Notes under the pieces: model-generated
The model's database searches: none
The model's input: only the letters and a program-made list of their open reading frames with translations
What the model was told of the DNA's origin: nothing
Assembly: GCF_019915265.1 (NCBI RefSeq)
Contig: NZ_CP082780.1
Coordinates: 3,742,095-3,806,094, forward strand
DNA from: Bacillus aquiflavi
GTDB taxonomy: Bacteria; Bacillota; Bacilli; Bacillales; Cytobacillaceae
Length of the DNA: 64,000 bases
Direction of reading: 5' to 3'
In this document: positions 17,162 through 26,622 of the stretch, one piece after another
How the letters are laid out: each line of letters starts with the position of its first letter
Position numbering within the stretch: the stretch's first letter is position 1
Position numbers and translations under genes: made by a program

Positions 17162-18427
17162 TTGGAATTGAAAGCGTTTACAATTAACCGCACACGTCTT
17201 TCTGAACGCATGACGGAACTGTCTAAAATCGGACAAATTGGAGAGACAGGTGTTGCTAGACTTGCTTTTTCCGCTGAGGATAAGTTAGCAGTAGAAAAAG
17301 TGCAAGCCTGGATGAAACAAGCTGGATTAATCACACGGATTGATCATTTTGGAAACTTAATTGGGCGCATGGAAGGAAAGCAATCAACTGCTCCTGTCTT
17401 GATGCTCGGCTCCCATATCGATTCACAGCCTTATGGGGGAAGATTTGACGGGGTTATCGGTGTATTAGGAGCACTGGAAGTTGTGGAAACGATGAAAGAG
17501 CAAAATATCATTCCAAATATTCCAATTGAAGTGATTGCATTTTCCGATGAAGAAGGATCGCGCTTTAATAAAGGTTTATTTGGCTCAAGAGGGATATGTG
17601 GAATGCTTGAAGAAGGAGAACTGGATCGAACAGATAAAGAAGGAATGACAAGACGTGAAGCCTTAACGCAATTCGGCTGCGATCCTGAGAAGCTTTCAGA
17701 ATCTGAGTATAAAAAAGGCAGTATTGCGGCATTTCTTGAGCTTCATATTGAACAAGGGCCGATATTAGAAGAGAAAAATAGTCCTGTCGGAATTGTAACA
17801 GGAATTGCAGGTCCCCTTTGGGCGACTGTAGAAATGGAAGGTTTTGCAGGTCATGCTGGTTCTGTACCGATGAGTATGCGTCAAGATGCATTAGTAGGAG
17901 CAGCGAAGGTAATTGTTGCGCTTCAGGAATTAACAAGTAAGGATCCTTCCGCCCCGACAGTTGGCACAGTTGGAAGCCTGCGTGTATTTCCCGATTCACG
18001 AAATATCATTCCTGAAAAAGTAAGCTTTACGATTGACTTAAGGGATATTAATATTAAGCGCCGTCATCGGCTTGAAGACGAACTAAAGTCAAAAATTGAT
18101 GCAATTGCCCACAAGCATAAATTAACATATACGATTAATGAAGATACAAATAGCGAGCCGCGCTACTGTGCTTCTTGGATACAAGACATGATGGAAAACG
18201 AAGCACAACAAATAGGTATTCAAGCGCCAAAGCTAATGAGCGGTCCTTTTCATGATTCATTAGCATTGTCTTACGTATGTGATTACGGAATGATTTTTGT
18301 GAGATGTAAGAAAGGCATTAGTCATAATCCAAAGGAATATGCAACGATAGAAGACATTTCATTAGGAACGGAGCTTTTATACCGGTCTGTCCAACAAATG
18401 CAAAAAAGATTGGACAATATTTATTAG
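17162..18427 (+). CDS. M20-family Zn-dependent amidase / N-carbamoyl-L-amino acid hydrolase-like
   Basis: 421 residues from TTG 17162, with AGGAGGG seven bases upstream. The metal ligands of the hydantoinase/carbamoylase group are visible: LGSHIDSQPYGGRFDG, SDEEGSRF, LHIEQGPILE and the late SGPFHDSLAL. The dimerisation-domain signature GFAGHAGSVPMSMRQDA is also present. Family members hydrolyse N-carbamoyl amino acids, allantoate or ureidoglycolate; the sequence alone does not separate these. No purine or hydantoin genes lie nearby, so the substrate is open. It stands alone downstream of the recQ terminator. Confidence 0.9.
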   Translation: MELKAFTINRTRLSERMTELSKIGQIGETGVARLAFSAEDKLAVEKVQAWMKQAGLITRIDHFGNLIGRMEGKQSTAPVLMLGSHIDSQPYGGRFDGVIGVLGALEVVETMKEQNIIPNIPIEVIAFSDEEGSRFNKGLFGSRGICGMLEEGELDRTDKEGMTRREALTQFGCDPEKLSESEYKKGSIAAFLELHIEQGPILEEKNSPVGIVTGIAGPLWATVEMEGFAGHAGSVPMSMRQDALVGAAKVIVALQELTSKDPSAPTVGTVGSLRVFPDSRNIIPEKVSFTIDLRDINIKRRHRLEDELKSKIDAIAHKHKLTYTINEDTNSEPRYCASWIQDMMENEAQQIGIQAPKLMSGPFHDSLALSYVCDYGMIFVRCKKGISHNPKEYATIEDISLGTELLYRSVQQMQKRLDNIY

Positions 18428-18484
18428 GCTGCTCCGATGCATTAATACTTTGTTTTATTTAAACGACTCCTTACAGTGAAATAA

Positions 18485-18664
18485 AAGTATGCGATTATTA
18501 AGGTCAGAATTTGGAGCTCGACAATCGGTGTATTTATTGCTATTAATATAGTTTCTATTTTTCAGAAATTTTCACAAGATCAAGTGATTATGTTTACGCT
18601 TTGGCTAGTCTGTGCCTACGCTTGTATCTCATTACCCTACTTGGATTTCGAGACAACAAGTTAG
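18485..18664 (+). pseudogene. possible remnant of a small membrane protein
   Basis: One frame stays open for about 59 codons without a proper start (WSSTIGVFIAINIVSIF ... MFTLWLVCAYACISLPYLDF) and reads as two hydrophobic segments. There is no ATG and no ribosome site. It may be the tail of a lost membrane-protein gene. The stretch 18428-18924 otherwise contains only a hairpin and repeat copy B. Confidence 0.3.
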
Positions 18665-18703
18665 TCAATTTAGAAAATCCGTTGAAGCTGAATAATATGA
18701 CAT

Positions 18704-18737
18704 GAAAACCGACTCCTATTCGTACATGGAGTCGGTT
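18704..18737 (-). terminator. hairpin terminator downstream of repeat copy B
   Basis: AACCGACTCC (18707-18716) pairs with GGAGTCGGTT (18728-18737). Read on the minus strand the hairpin ends GGTTTTC. A second copy of the right arm, with flanking GTACATGGAGTCGGTTTTCAT, lies at 18901-18920 next to the DinB-like gene. Confidence 0.6.
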
Positions 18738-18878
18738 CTAACTGTTGACAAGCGCTCGCATTCTTTTATAAGCTCATGAACGCCTGATCTATTCGTTTCC
18801 GCCTCGTACAGCACGCCTTGACTGACAAGCATTTTTAACTAGTCTTTCGGACAGTTGCTTCAAATATTGACTTTTATA
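18738..18878 (-). repeat. dispersed 3'-UTR structured repeat, copy B
   Basis: On the minus strand it reads TATAAAAGTCAATATTTGAA, AACTGTCCGAAAGACTAGTT, the core ACGAGGCGGAAACGAAT (18791-18807, reverse) and the tail TTGTCAACAGTTAGAAC. It matches copy A over both ends and the core, with an insertion before the core. It lies downstream of the DinB-like gene and upstream of the hairpin at 18704-18737, so it is in that gene's 3' UTR. Confidence 0.75.
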
Positions 18879-18924
18879 CAAGCTCAACCGAATTTTGATC
18901 GTACATGGAGTCGGTTTTCATCAT

Positions 18925-19386
18925 TTATTTGCTTATGAACATAGGTAGTTCAGTGTGGCCCATTTCACGTACGTAGACAAATAAGTTTCCTTTATGATTA
19001 ATTTCATGATCCATTGCCATTTGTAATAATTGTCCCGCATTCATTTTCTGACCGAAGATTTCTGTTAAATCAATAGTACGATTTAAATCTTCGTCTGTAA
19101 GAGATTCAATTAAGTTCTTTGTTTTTTCAGTATACGACGTTGCGAGTTCAAGAAGGTTTGCTTCTGTTTCTTCTTTGTTCTCTTGATACGGGACTGGTTC
19201 CCCTTTTTTAACTATTTCAACAAACCAGTGAAAAGAGTAGAGCATATGGTTCACTAACTCTTTTGCTGACATTGAAGTTGGGGTTGGCTTGTAGTTATCA
19301 TGCTCTTTTTCAATTTTGCTTACAAGTTCTACAGTAACATTCCGATGAGCGAGAAAATATTGGATAAACTGACTCGTATTACTCAC
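18925..19386 (-). CDS. DinB-family protein
   Basis: 153 residues from GTG 19386 (start supported by AGGAGGAG eight bases upstream; a longer frame to 19443 lacks a site). It is a four-helix DinB-type fold: FIQYFLAHRNVTVELVSKI, NHMLYSFHWFVEIV, and late MAMDHEINHKGNLFVYVREMG. The three histidines expected to bind a divalent metal are in NHML, MDHE and NHKG. Members include bacillithiol-dependent and other thiol transferases as well as proteins of unknown activity; none can be chosen here. Confidence 0.8.
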   Translation of the reverse strand: MSNTSQFIQYFLAHRNVTVELVSKIEKEHDNYKPTPTSMSAKELVNHMLYSFHWFVEIVKKGEPVPYQENKEETEANLLELATSYTEKTKNLIESLTDEDLNRTIDLTEIFGQKMNAGQLLQMAMDHEINHKGNLFVYVREMGHTELPMFISK

Positions 19387-19629
19387 TTCTGACTCCTCCT
19401 TTGTAAAGCATACTAACTTATATATATTCCCTTTAAATTTCAATAATCCTTCTTGTTAGATAACTTTGTGTTAGAGGCTTGGTTTGTATAGGACTGCGCT
19501 TTTACACGAAATTAAATAATCCCTCGTATCATCATGACTGTTCAAAATTTGTATATCATTTTTTAAAAATGTTAGTTATTTCTCGTTGCAGTTTTCAATT
19601 AATTATGTATAATATACTAGGGTTAAAAG

Positions 19630-19688
19630 TAAACTATTAGTTTAATATTTATAAACTTTATGACTATAAGTTTACTAATAATAAACTT
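19630..19688. promoter_or_regulatory. operator array before the XRE-cupin regulator
   Basis: TAAACTATTAGTTTA (19630-19644) is a perfect palindrome with a one-base centre. Further half-sites TAAACTT (19652-19658), AAGTTTA (19668-19674) and TAAACTT (19682-19688) follow, forming overlapping inverted pairs. The array ends 17 bases before the regulator start, as expected of an autoregulatory operator. Confidence 0.6.
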
Positions 19689-19705
19689 TGATTGAAGGTA
19701 ATAAA

Positions 19706-20248
19706 ATGCGAATCGGAAAAAAAATAAAAAATTTGCGGTTGAAAAAAGGGTTAACTCAAGAAGAACTTGGAGAGCGTACTGATTTAAGCAAAGGGTATAT
19801 TTCACAGCTTGAACGTGATTTGAGTTCTCCATCAATAGAAACGTTTTTTAATATTCTCGAAGTGCTTGGCTGTGCACCAAAAGAGTTTTTCGATGAGGAA
19901 GAGCGAGAACAGAAAGTAGTTTATGGAGAAGATGATCAGACTGAATTCATAGATGAAGAGCGCGGCTATGAAATTCAATGGCTTGTGCCTGAATCGAATG
20001 AGAATGAAATGGAGCCGATTAGATTGACGCTTCAGCCTCACGGCGAGTTTAAACAGTTTGAACCATCCCTATCTGAAACGTTTGCATTCGTACTAACAGG
20101 GCGAATTAAGATTAAGCTTGGCAGGCAAATTTTTTCTGCAAAAGCGGGCGAAGCGATTTATTTTCATGCATCAGAGGAGCACCAAATAATTAATGACTGC
20201 AACGAGCCATCACAATTACTTCTTGTTGCTACTGAGTCTTATTTATAA
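19706..20248 (+). CDS. XRE-family regulator with C-terminal cupin (PuuR-like), polyamine operon
   Basis: 180 residues from ATG 19706 (GAAGGT upstream; the TTG at 19688 lies inside the operator array). The N-terminal HTH (IKNLRLKKGLTQEELGERTDLSKGYISQLERD, positions 7-38) is followed by a linker and a cupin barrel at about 105-178 (AGEAIYFHASEEHQI). This architecture is known for sensors of small amines and other metabolites. Its position 62 bases before potABCD and the TAAACT/AGTTTA array suggest it controls polyamine uptake and itself. Ligand identity is inferred from context. Confidence 0.85.
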   Translation: MRIGKKIKNLRLKKGLTQEELGERTDLSKGYISQLERDLSSPSIETFFNILEVLGCAPKEFFDEEEREQKVVYGEDDQTEFIDEERGYEIQWLVPESNENEMEPIRLTLQPHGEFKQFEPSLSETFAFVLTGRIKIKLGRQIFSAKAGEAIYFHASEEHQIINDCNEPSQLLLVATESYL

Positions 20249-20310
20249 GGTGAAATTGATCTGTTCTTTACGCAGAAGAACAATACTTATTCAACAAGGG
20301 GTGAGCACAG

Positions 20311-21417
20311 GTGACAAATAATACGATCATTCGCTTTGAACATGTGACAAAACAATACGACCAAGATCCACCTGTATTAAAAGATGTTAGCTTTGAAATC
20401 GAACGGGGGAAATTTTATACGCTGCTCGGTCCATCAGGCTGCGGTAAAACGACAATCCTTCGTTTAATCGCTGGTTTCACTGAGCCCACAAAAGGAAAAA
20501 TTTATTTTAATGGAAAAATTGTGAACGATGTACCTGCTAATAAGCGACAAGTGAATACTGTTTTCCAAGACTATGCTCTGTTTCCACATTTAAATGTATT
20601 TGAAAATATTGCTTTCGGCTTACGGATAAAAAAAATGAAAAATGCGGAGATTGAAAAAAGAGTAAAAGAAACGCTCCGTTTTGTAAATTTAGCTGGCTAT
20701 GAAAATAGAGAAATAACAGAAATGTCTGGTGGACAGCGTCAGCGTGTTGCAATTGCGCGGGCGATTGTGAATGAGCCCGAAGTCATTCTTCTTGATGAAC
20801 CGCTATCGGCTCTTGATTTGAAGCTGCGTACTGAAATGCAGTATGAATTACGCGAATTACAGCGCCGTCTTGGGATCACATTTATTTTTGTAACACATGA
20901 CCAAGAAGAGGCGTTAGCAATGTCTGATGAAATTTTTGTTTTAAATAAAGGGAAAATTCAGCAAAGCGGAACGCCTACTGATATTTATGATGAACCAATT
21001 AATCGTTTTGTCGCCGATTTTATCGGGGAATCGAACATTATTCCAGGAAAAATGATTCGTGACTTTTTAGTTGAATTTGCGGGTAAGCAATTTGAATGTG
21101 TCGATCAAGGCTTTAACGACAATGAACCTGTTGAGATTGTCATCCGTCCTGAAGATTTAGAAATCACAAAGCGTGAGCAAGGAAAGCTGCAAGTAAAAGT
21201 TGACTCGCAGTTATTTCGCGGTGTACATTATGAAATTTGCTGCTATGACGAAGCAGGGAACGAATGGCTTGTTCATTCAACGAAAAAAGCTGTAGTAGGT
21301 GAGGAGATCGGCCTTTATTTTGAATCAGAAGACATCCACGTTATGCGCTTTGGTGAAACTGAGGAAGAATTTGATAAGCGTCTGGAAGCGTATCAAGAGG
21401 TTGGCCATGGTAAATAA
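20311..21417 (+). CDS. potA: spermidine/putrescine ABC transporter ATP-binding protein PotA
   Basis: 368 residues from GTG 20311 after AAGGGGTGA. Walker A is GPSGCGKTT, the signature EMSGGQRQR, Walker [13 protein letters not shown], and the switch histidine lies in [11 protein letters not shown]-terminal TOBE domain (about 280-350, [11 protein letters not shown]) is typical of PotA. It energises import through PotB and PotC. The potB start lies inside its last codons, so the two are coupled. Confidence 0.93.
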   Translation: MTNNTIIRFEHVTKQYDQDPPVLKDVSFEIERGKFYTLLGPSGCGKTTILRLIAGFTEPTKGKIYFNGKIVNDVPANKRQVNTVFQDYALFPHLNVFENIAFGLRIKKMKNAEIEKRVKETLRFVNLAGYENREITEMSGGQRQRVAIARAIVNEPEVILLDEPLSALDLKLRTEMQYELRELQRRLGITFIFVTHDQEEALAMSDEIFVLNKGKIQQSGTPTDIYDEPINRFVADFIGESNIIPGKMIRDFLVEFAGKQFECVDQGFNDNEPVEIVIRPEDLEITKREQGKLQVKVDSQLFRGVHYEICCYDEAGNEWLVHSTKKAVVGEEIGLYFESEDIHVMRFGETEEEFDKRLEAYQEVGHGK

Positions 21418-22198
21418 AATACGTAATTTCTACTTAATACCGTACGTATTATGGATCGTACTCTTTGTTATTGCACCGATCGTTCTCATCCTTTACTATT
21501 CTTTTTTTGACATTGAAGGGCAATTTACACTTAGCAATTATCAAAATTTTTTTACACCGGTCTATTTAAAGATGACATTAAGCTCATTTTGGTATGCGTT
21601 TTTAATTACAGTATTTTCATTGCTTGTTGCCTATCCTACGGCGTATTTACTGACGAAAACAAAGCATAAACAGTTATGGTTACTACTGATTATCGTTCCA
21701 TCATGGATAAACTTGCTGTTAAAAGCATACGCATTCCTTGGTATATTTGGAACTTATGGACCGACAAATTCGTTTTTACAAGCAATCGGAATCGGGACGA
21801 AGCAAATTTTGTTTACTGATTTTAGTTTTGTATTTGTTTCTGTGTATATTTTTATTCCGTTTATGGTTCTTCCGATATTCAATGCGCTTGAAGAATTGAA
21901 TAATTCTTTAGTTGATGCGGCAAGGGATCTTGGAGCGTCAGCATGGACAACGTTTCTAAGAGTTATTTTCCCGTTGACATTAGATGGGGTAAAATCTGGC
22001 TGTCAAGCAGTTTTCATTCCAGCTTTATCGTTATTTATGATAACGCGCTTAATTGCTGGAAACCGCGTTATCACATTAGGAACCGCCATTGAACAACATT
22101 TTCTTGTCACCCAAGATTGGGGTATGGGGGCAACGATTGCTGTGTTTTTAATTATTGCAATGGCAATCATTATGATTTTTACAGGAAATCGGAAGTGA
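21407..22198 (+). CDS. potB: spermidine/putrescine ABC transporter permease PotB
   Basis: 263 residues from ATG 21407, with AAGAGG upstream; it overlaps the potA end by 11 bases. It has six membrane segments (first at [18 protein letters not shown]) and the EAA-loop [23 protein letters not shown], which contacts PotA. A longer upstream extension of the frame lies within potA and is not credible as coding. Confidence 0.92.
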   Translation: MVNKIRNFYLIPYVLWIVLFVIAPIVLILYYSFFDIEGQFTLSNYQNFFTPVYLKMTLSSFWYAFLITVFSLLVAYPTAYLLTKTKHKQLWLLLIIVPSWINLLLKAYAFLGIFGTYGPTNSFLQAIGIGTKQILFTDFSFVFVSVYIFIPFMVLPIFNALEELNNSLVDAARDLGASAWTTFLRVIFPLTLDGVKSGCQAVFIPALSLFMITRLIAGNRVITLGTAIEQHFLVTQDWGMGATIAVFLIIAMAIIMIFTGNRK

Positions 22199-22208
22199 GG
22201 GATGGAAG

Positions 22209-23009
22209 ATGAAAAGAAAAAAAATTGCAAATATATACTTGTTTATCGTTTTTGTTATCCTTTACGCACCGATTTTGTATTTAATGATCTATTCTTTTAA
22301 TAGCGGTGGTTCAATGCATAGTTTTGAAGGGTTTACACTTGATTGGTATAAAGAAGTTTTTGATGATACACGCTTATTAATTATCGTGTTAAATACGTTA
22401 GTCATTGCGCTTTTATCTGCGGCAATTTCGACGATTTTAGGTGTAATCGGAGCGGTTGCAATTATGTATGTGAAAAGACGGCAAATGAAAAATACACTTT
22501 TGAGCTTGAACAATGTATTAATTGTTAGTCCTGACGTTATTATCGGAGCCTCTTTCTTGATTTTATTTACAATTGTTGGTATAAAGCTCGGCTTTACATC
22601 TGTGCTTCTCTCACATATTGCATTTAGTGTTCCGATTGTTGTGATTATGGTTCTCCCGAAACTGCAAGAAATGGGCAGTACATTGATTGATGCAGCTCAT
22701 GACTTAGGAGCAAGTAATTGGGATGTGTTGACAAAGGTTGTCTTACCGTTTATTACACCAGGTATTTTTGCAGGTTTTTTTATGGCGCTCACTTATTCGC
22801 TAGATGATTTCGCTGTTACATTTTTTGTAACAGGTAATGGCTTTTCAACGTTATCAGTAGAAATTTATTCGCGGGCGCGACAAGGGATTTCATTATCGAT
22901 CAATGCATTATCAACACTTCTTTTCTTATTTACGATTGTGCTTGTAATCGGCTATTACTTCATTAATAAAAAAAGCAGCCGCCCAAAAGGATTGGGGGTT
23001 AGAAAATGA
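22209..23009 (+). CDS. potC: spermidine/putrescine ABC transporter permease PotC
   Basis: 266 residues. It has six membrane segments and the EAA-loop LIDAAHDLGASNWDVLTKVVLPF. It follows potB by 10 bases and overlaps the potD start by four (ATGA), giving a tight potABCD operon. It forms the membrane pore together with PotB. Confidence 0.92.
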   Translation: MKRKKIANIYLFIVFVILYAPILYLMIYSFNSGGSMHSFEGFTLDWYKEVFDDTRLLIIVLNTLVIALLSAAISTILGVIGAVAIMYVKRRQMKNTLLSLNNVLIVSPDVIIGASFLILFTIVGIKLGFTSVLLSHIAFSVPIVVIMVLPKLQEMGSTLIDAAHDLGASNWDVLTKVVLPFITPGIFAGFFMALTYSLDDFAVTFFVTGNGFSTLSVEIYSRARQGISLSINALSTLLFLFTIVLVIGYYFINKKSSRPKGLGVRK

Positions 23010-24079
23010 AACAACTTGTACGAATGTTTATGATCGTGTTTATCGTTGCGTTTGCCGTCATGTACTTAGTTTCTAAGCTTAACTCTGCTCAAGGCTATTC
23101 AGGCGCAAATACTTTAACGGTTTATAATTGGGGCGATTATATTGATCCCGCTTTAATAACGAAGTTTGAAAAAGAAAGTGGATTAAAAGTCATTATTGAA
23201 ACATTCGATTCTAATGAGGCGATGATGACAAAGATCACACAAGGAGGAACAACATTTGATTTAGCGGTTCCTTCTGAATATGCGATTAGTAAGATGAAGG
23301 AAGAAAACTTATTAATTCCATTAGATCATTCAAAGCTTCCAAATTTAAAATATATTCATCCCCGTTTTATGGATTTGTCATTTGATCCGAATAATGAATA
23401 TTCAATCCCTTATTTTTGGGGAACGGTCGGAATTGTGTATCATTCGGAAATGTTAAATGGTAAAAAGATTACAAGCTGGAATGACTTATGGGATAAAGAT
23501 TTGCGCAATCAAATTTTATTAATTGATGGAGCCCGTGAGACGATTGGTTTTGGTTTAAATAGTCTCCATTATTCATTGAATGATACAAACGTCGCGCATC
23601 TTCAGGAAGCAAAAAGGAAGCTTGATACATTAACTCCAAATGTGAGAGCTATTGTTGGAGACGAGATCAAAATGCTTCTTGCGAATGAGGAAGCAGCTGT
23701 TGGTGTTGTATGGTCTGGTGATGCGGCCGAAATCATTAGTGAAAATGAAAAGCTTGATTATGTAGTGCCTAAAGAGGGCTCAAACTTATGGTTTGATAAT
23801 ATCGTTATTCCGAAAGGTGCAAAAAACATTGCGGGAGCCCATCAGTTTATTAACTTTATTCTTGATCCTAAAAACGCGGCGCAAAATGCTGAGTATGTCG
23901 GCTATTCAACACCAAATGAAACAGCATTACAATATCTTCCGAAAAAAATTGCTGAAGATAAGCGATTCTACCCCGATCCAGAACAAACAGAGAAACTTGA
24001 AGTTTATGAAAATCTAGGTAAAAAAATGCTGGCTTATTATAATGACCTTTTTCTCGAATTTAAAATGCATCGAAAATAA
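23006..24079 (+). CDS. potD: polyamine-binding protein PotD
   Basis: 357 residues. The substrate-binding protein begins after an N-terminal hydrophobic segment (residues 3-24) with LTVYNWGDYIDPALITKFEKE, the PotD hallmark; later motifs include YSIPYFWGTVGIVYHSE and WSGDAAEI. No lipobox cysteine follows the hydrophobic segment (…SKLNSAQGYSG), so it may be held by an uncleaved signal anchor rather than a lipid. It binds putrescine or spermidine outside the membrane. It ends at a hairpin shared with the convergent gene. Confidence 0.9.
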   Translation: MKQLVRMFMIVFIVAFAVMYLVSKLNSAQGYSGANTLTVYNWGDYIDPALITKFEKESGLKVIIETFDSNEAMMTKITQGGTTFDLAVPSEYAISKMKEENLLIPLDHSKLPNLKYIHPRFMDLSFDPNNEYSIPYFWGTVGIVYHSEMLNGKKITSWNDLWDKDLRNQILLIDGARETIGFGLNSLHYSLNDTNVAHLQEAKRKLDTLTPNVRAIVGDEIKMLLANEEAAVGVVWSGDAAEIISENEKLDYVVPKEGSNLWFDNIVIPKGAKNIAGAHQFINFILDPKNAAQNAEYVGYSTPNETALQYLPKKIAEDKRFYPDPEQTEKLEVYENLGKKMLAYYNDLFLEFKMHRK

Positions 24080-24095
24080 GCTACTTTTAAATAAC

Positions 24096-24130
24096 TATTA
24101 CAGCGGGGATGAAAAACTTCCGCTGTAATA
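24096..24130. terminator. hairpin between potD and the convergent exporter gene
   Basis: TATTACAGCGG (24096-24106) pairs perfectly with CCGCTGTAATA (24120-24130), 11 bp. The T-runs are weak, but it sits between convergent genes. Confidence 0.7.
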
Positions 24131-24132
24131 GA

Positions 24133-25188
24133 TTAACCGTGCTTTACGTGCTTTTTCGTTTCTTTTATGTATGAAGGTGCATATTTATTTAAGTTAAATA
24201 TTAAATGATAAATCGAAATAAATTCATATATAACCGTCCATTTAGCTGTGAAAAGCTCCCCATCGCTATTTTCTATCTCTGTTGCAAATTGTTCATCTTC
24301 TAACAGATGAATAAGCTCTTTCATCTGTTCATGGTAACGGTGATCATTCAAGCTTTCCTCATTGCGCAGTCCATTGACAACTTGCTGCAAAATAAATGCA
24401 AGTGTCGTTGACTGTTTTTCATCCCAATTAAAAGATTCTGTTCGATTAGCTAAGAGGTTTCCTAAATGAAAGTGAATTTGCCGTAGCACATTTAACATTT
24501 CTTTCTCTTTTAAAAAAAGATTCAAGTCTGCCTCTGAAAATCGGTGAAACTCCCAATCAGCTTCTTGGAAGCGGCAAAGCGTTTCTGTTTTATTAAGGTC
24601 AGTCTGTAACTCGGAAAAAATGACTTCAGCTTTATTATTACCTGGATGACCAGATAATAGCTCTGTCATCAATATGTTTACGGCGTCTCCTGTCTTTTTA
24701 AATAATGAAATCATATTATTTGAAATGAGTGTTCCATATTTAGGTGGAAAAATAAATATATTTACTAGCGTGGAAACAACTAGTCCAGTTGTTGTCGTTC
24801 CGAGACGAACAAAAAATGATGCAAAAAAATCACTCTGTACGACCTCAATCATTGCAACGGCTGTAAGAGTTGCAACGAGCAATCCTGCATGTAGTTTTAA
24901 TTTATAACAAGTGATAATTGTAAGCACAGCAGCACAAGTATATGTAATGGGCGAGTTCCCAAAAATAGAAATAAAGATAACTGCATATGCAGAGCCGATA
25001 GCTGAAGCAGGAAAACGGATAAAGCTTTTTTTAACAGAATCTCTTGCCGTAGGTTCGATCGTGACAATGGCGGTAATGACCGCAAATACTGCTGGCCAAT
25101 TTAGCCACTGACAGATTAGCGCTGTAAAGAAAACAGCAATTCCAGTCTTCATTACTCGATCCCCTATTAATAAGGATAACTTTTTCAT
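24133..25188 (-). CDS. aromatic acid exporter-family (ArAE/FUSC) membrane protein
   Basis: 351 residues. The N-terminal half has about six membrane segments (GIAVFFTALICQWLNWPAVF; AVLTIITCYKLKLHAG), including the VTIEPTARDSVKKSFIRFPAS motif of PF06081-type proteins such as YqjA. The C-terminal half is a soluble helical domain (from about 150) rich in glutamate and leucine. Family members are presumed exporters of aromatic acids, but function is not shown for most. It is a single gene, convergent with potD. Confidence 0.8.
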   Translation of the reverse strand: MKKLSLLIGDRVMKTGIAVFFTALICQWLNWPAVFAVITAIVTIEPTARDSVKKSFIRFPASAIGSAYAVIFISIFGNSPITYTCAAVLTIITCYKLKLHAGLLVATLTAVAMIEVVQSDFFASFFVRLGTTTTGLVVSTLVNIFIFPPKYGTLISNNMISLFKKTGDAVNILMTELLSGHPGNNKAEVIFSELQTDLNKTETLCRFQEADWEFHRFSEADLNLFLKEKEMLNVLRQIHFHLGNLLANRTESFNWDEKQSTTLAFILQQVVNGLRNEESLNDHRYHEQMKELIHLLEDEQFATEIENSDGELFTAKWTVIYEFISIYHLIFNLNKYAPSYIKETKKHVKHG

Positions 25189-25380
25189 ACAATCGCCTCA
25201 GCCTATTTCTTTCATTTTGTATATGCCCTTTTTAAATAAAGGGGCAGCAGAATTCCAATTATCCATTAATGTTATTGTAGCAAATTTTTTATCATCCGTT
25301 GTTTTAGGCTTGAGACTGCAGTCACCCAAAATAATCCTTTATAAAAAAACGGATTGCGGCATAATTAAAATGCTTCATTA

Positions 25381-26307
25381 TTATACTGCTGTCTTTTTCT
25401 TCATTCCCGTACTTAAGAAATTTGTCCCAATTACACCTAAAATAATCATAGAAGCTCCGATTATATGATAATAATAAAGTTGTTCATGTAAAAATACTGC
25501 CCCGGCAATAATCGAAACTAATGTGGAGAGGTTGCCAAACACACTCATTTTAGAAGCTTCGATTTTTGAGAGTACATAATTAGATAATAACGCTGTGACT
25601 AGGGAGGACAAAACGCCTAAATAAAGTATTGCTATTACAAACATCGGACTTAGTAGTGGTTTTATATACAAATGCAAGCTCCCATTAAAACCATTCTTCA
25701 TAAGAGAGATGCTATTAAAGGTTAAAAAAGCAATGGTCATCATCATAAATGTTAAATCCGTCGGAGTGAATTTTTTCGTTAAAGGGCGGGCTAAAACACT
25801 GTACCCAGCGAATGAAAAAGCTGAGATCAGTAATAATAGTGTTCCCTTTAAATTAGCAACATTTAAGGCCGTTCCTTTCATAATAAAAATATAAATAACA
25901 CCAGAAACCGATAGAATAATAGATAATTTTTGCCAAATAGTTGTTTTTTCTTTAAGAAAAATAGTAGCTAAAATTAAAGTGAAAATTGGAATCGTAGCTT
26001 GAACAATTCCCGCTTCCGAAGAAGTCGTATACACAAGTCCAAAAATTTGAAATGCAAAAAACATTGTCGGATAAAACAATGCAAGTGGCAAAATACGAAT
26101 AATATCTTTCAACTGGATCGTTAATTTAATCCAACCGAATATAACTGGGATTAATATCGCAATAAAAGAAGCTGTAAAGCGGTGTGCAAGCGTATCAATC
26201 GGATCAGCAACGGTCAAAGTCAATTTAAAAAATAGAAAGGAGAAGCCGATAATAAATGAATATGTGAAAGCTGCGATATAAGCTTTACCTGTTTGTTTGT
26301 CCAGCAT
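25381..26307 (-). CDS. EamA/DMT-family transporter
   Basis: 308 residues with ten membrane segments in two EamA repeats. The first repeat ends near SEAGIVQATIPIFTLILATIFLKEK, the second near KIEASKMSVFGNLSTLVSIIAGAVFLHE, both typical of drug/metabolite exporters. The start is ATG 26307 after AAAGGAGTG. Substrate unknown. The 190 bases between this gene and the exporter gene at 24133-25188 hold nothing recognisable. Confidence 0.88.
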   Translation of the reverse strand: MLDKQTGKAYIAAFTYSFIIGFSFLFFKLTLTVADPIDTLAHRFTASFIAILIPVIFGWIKLTIQLKDIIRILPLALFYPTMFFAFQIFGLVYTTSSEAGIVQATIPIFTLILATIFLKEKTTIWQKLSIILSVSGVIYIFIMKGTALNVANLKGTLLLLISAFSFAGYSVLARPLTKKFTPTDLTFMMMTIAFLTFNSISLMKNGFNGSLHLYIKPLLSPMFVIAILYLGVLSSLVTALLSNYVLSKIEASKMSVFGNLSTLVSIIAGAVFLHEQLYYYHIIGASMIILGVIGTNFLSTGMKKKTAV

Positions 26308-26474
26308 TTGATCACTCCTTTAAAACTAGTCTAACTGGCTATTATATTTGTTTCAATCATTATGACATCGTGGCAGTTTCCATGTCTAGCTGTCTAATAA
26401 GTTTAAGCATGTTTTTTTTATGATAAAAATGTTTACAATTGACGGTTTGAAGAAAAGATAACAATTATGCTATT

Positions 26475-26543
26475 TTTACGCTTACATTACAGCAGTTTAC
26501 ATTTTTGTAACAATCATTTACATATCTGTTACAAATATTTACA
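26475..26543 (+). promoter_or_regulatory. PhoP-box array upstream of the phn operon
   Basis: Seven hexamers close to TT(A/T)ACA start at 26475 (TTTACG), 26486 (ATTACA), 26496 (TTTACA), 26507 (GTAACA), 26517 (TTTACA), 26528 (GTTACA) and 26538 (TTTACA). The spacings alternate 11 and 10 bases, so all lie on one face of the helix. Direct TT(A/T/C)ACA repeats with 4-6-base gaps are the known binding pattern of phosphorylated PhoP in Bacillus. The array ends 79 bases before phnD. Confidence 0.85.
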
Positions 26544-26622
26544 AAAGATTCATGTTAGTTTAAAGTACAAGTGTTATGTTAGACCTAGTTTCGTAAAATA
26601 TTATGAAAGCTGGAGGGTTTAT

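Noticed and set aside
26467..26622. N-terminal extension of PhnD (about 52 extra codons)
   Set aside because: This stretch is the PhoP-box array and promoter; the lipoprotein signal starts at ATG 26623 after GGAGGG.
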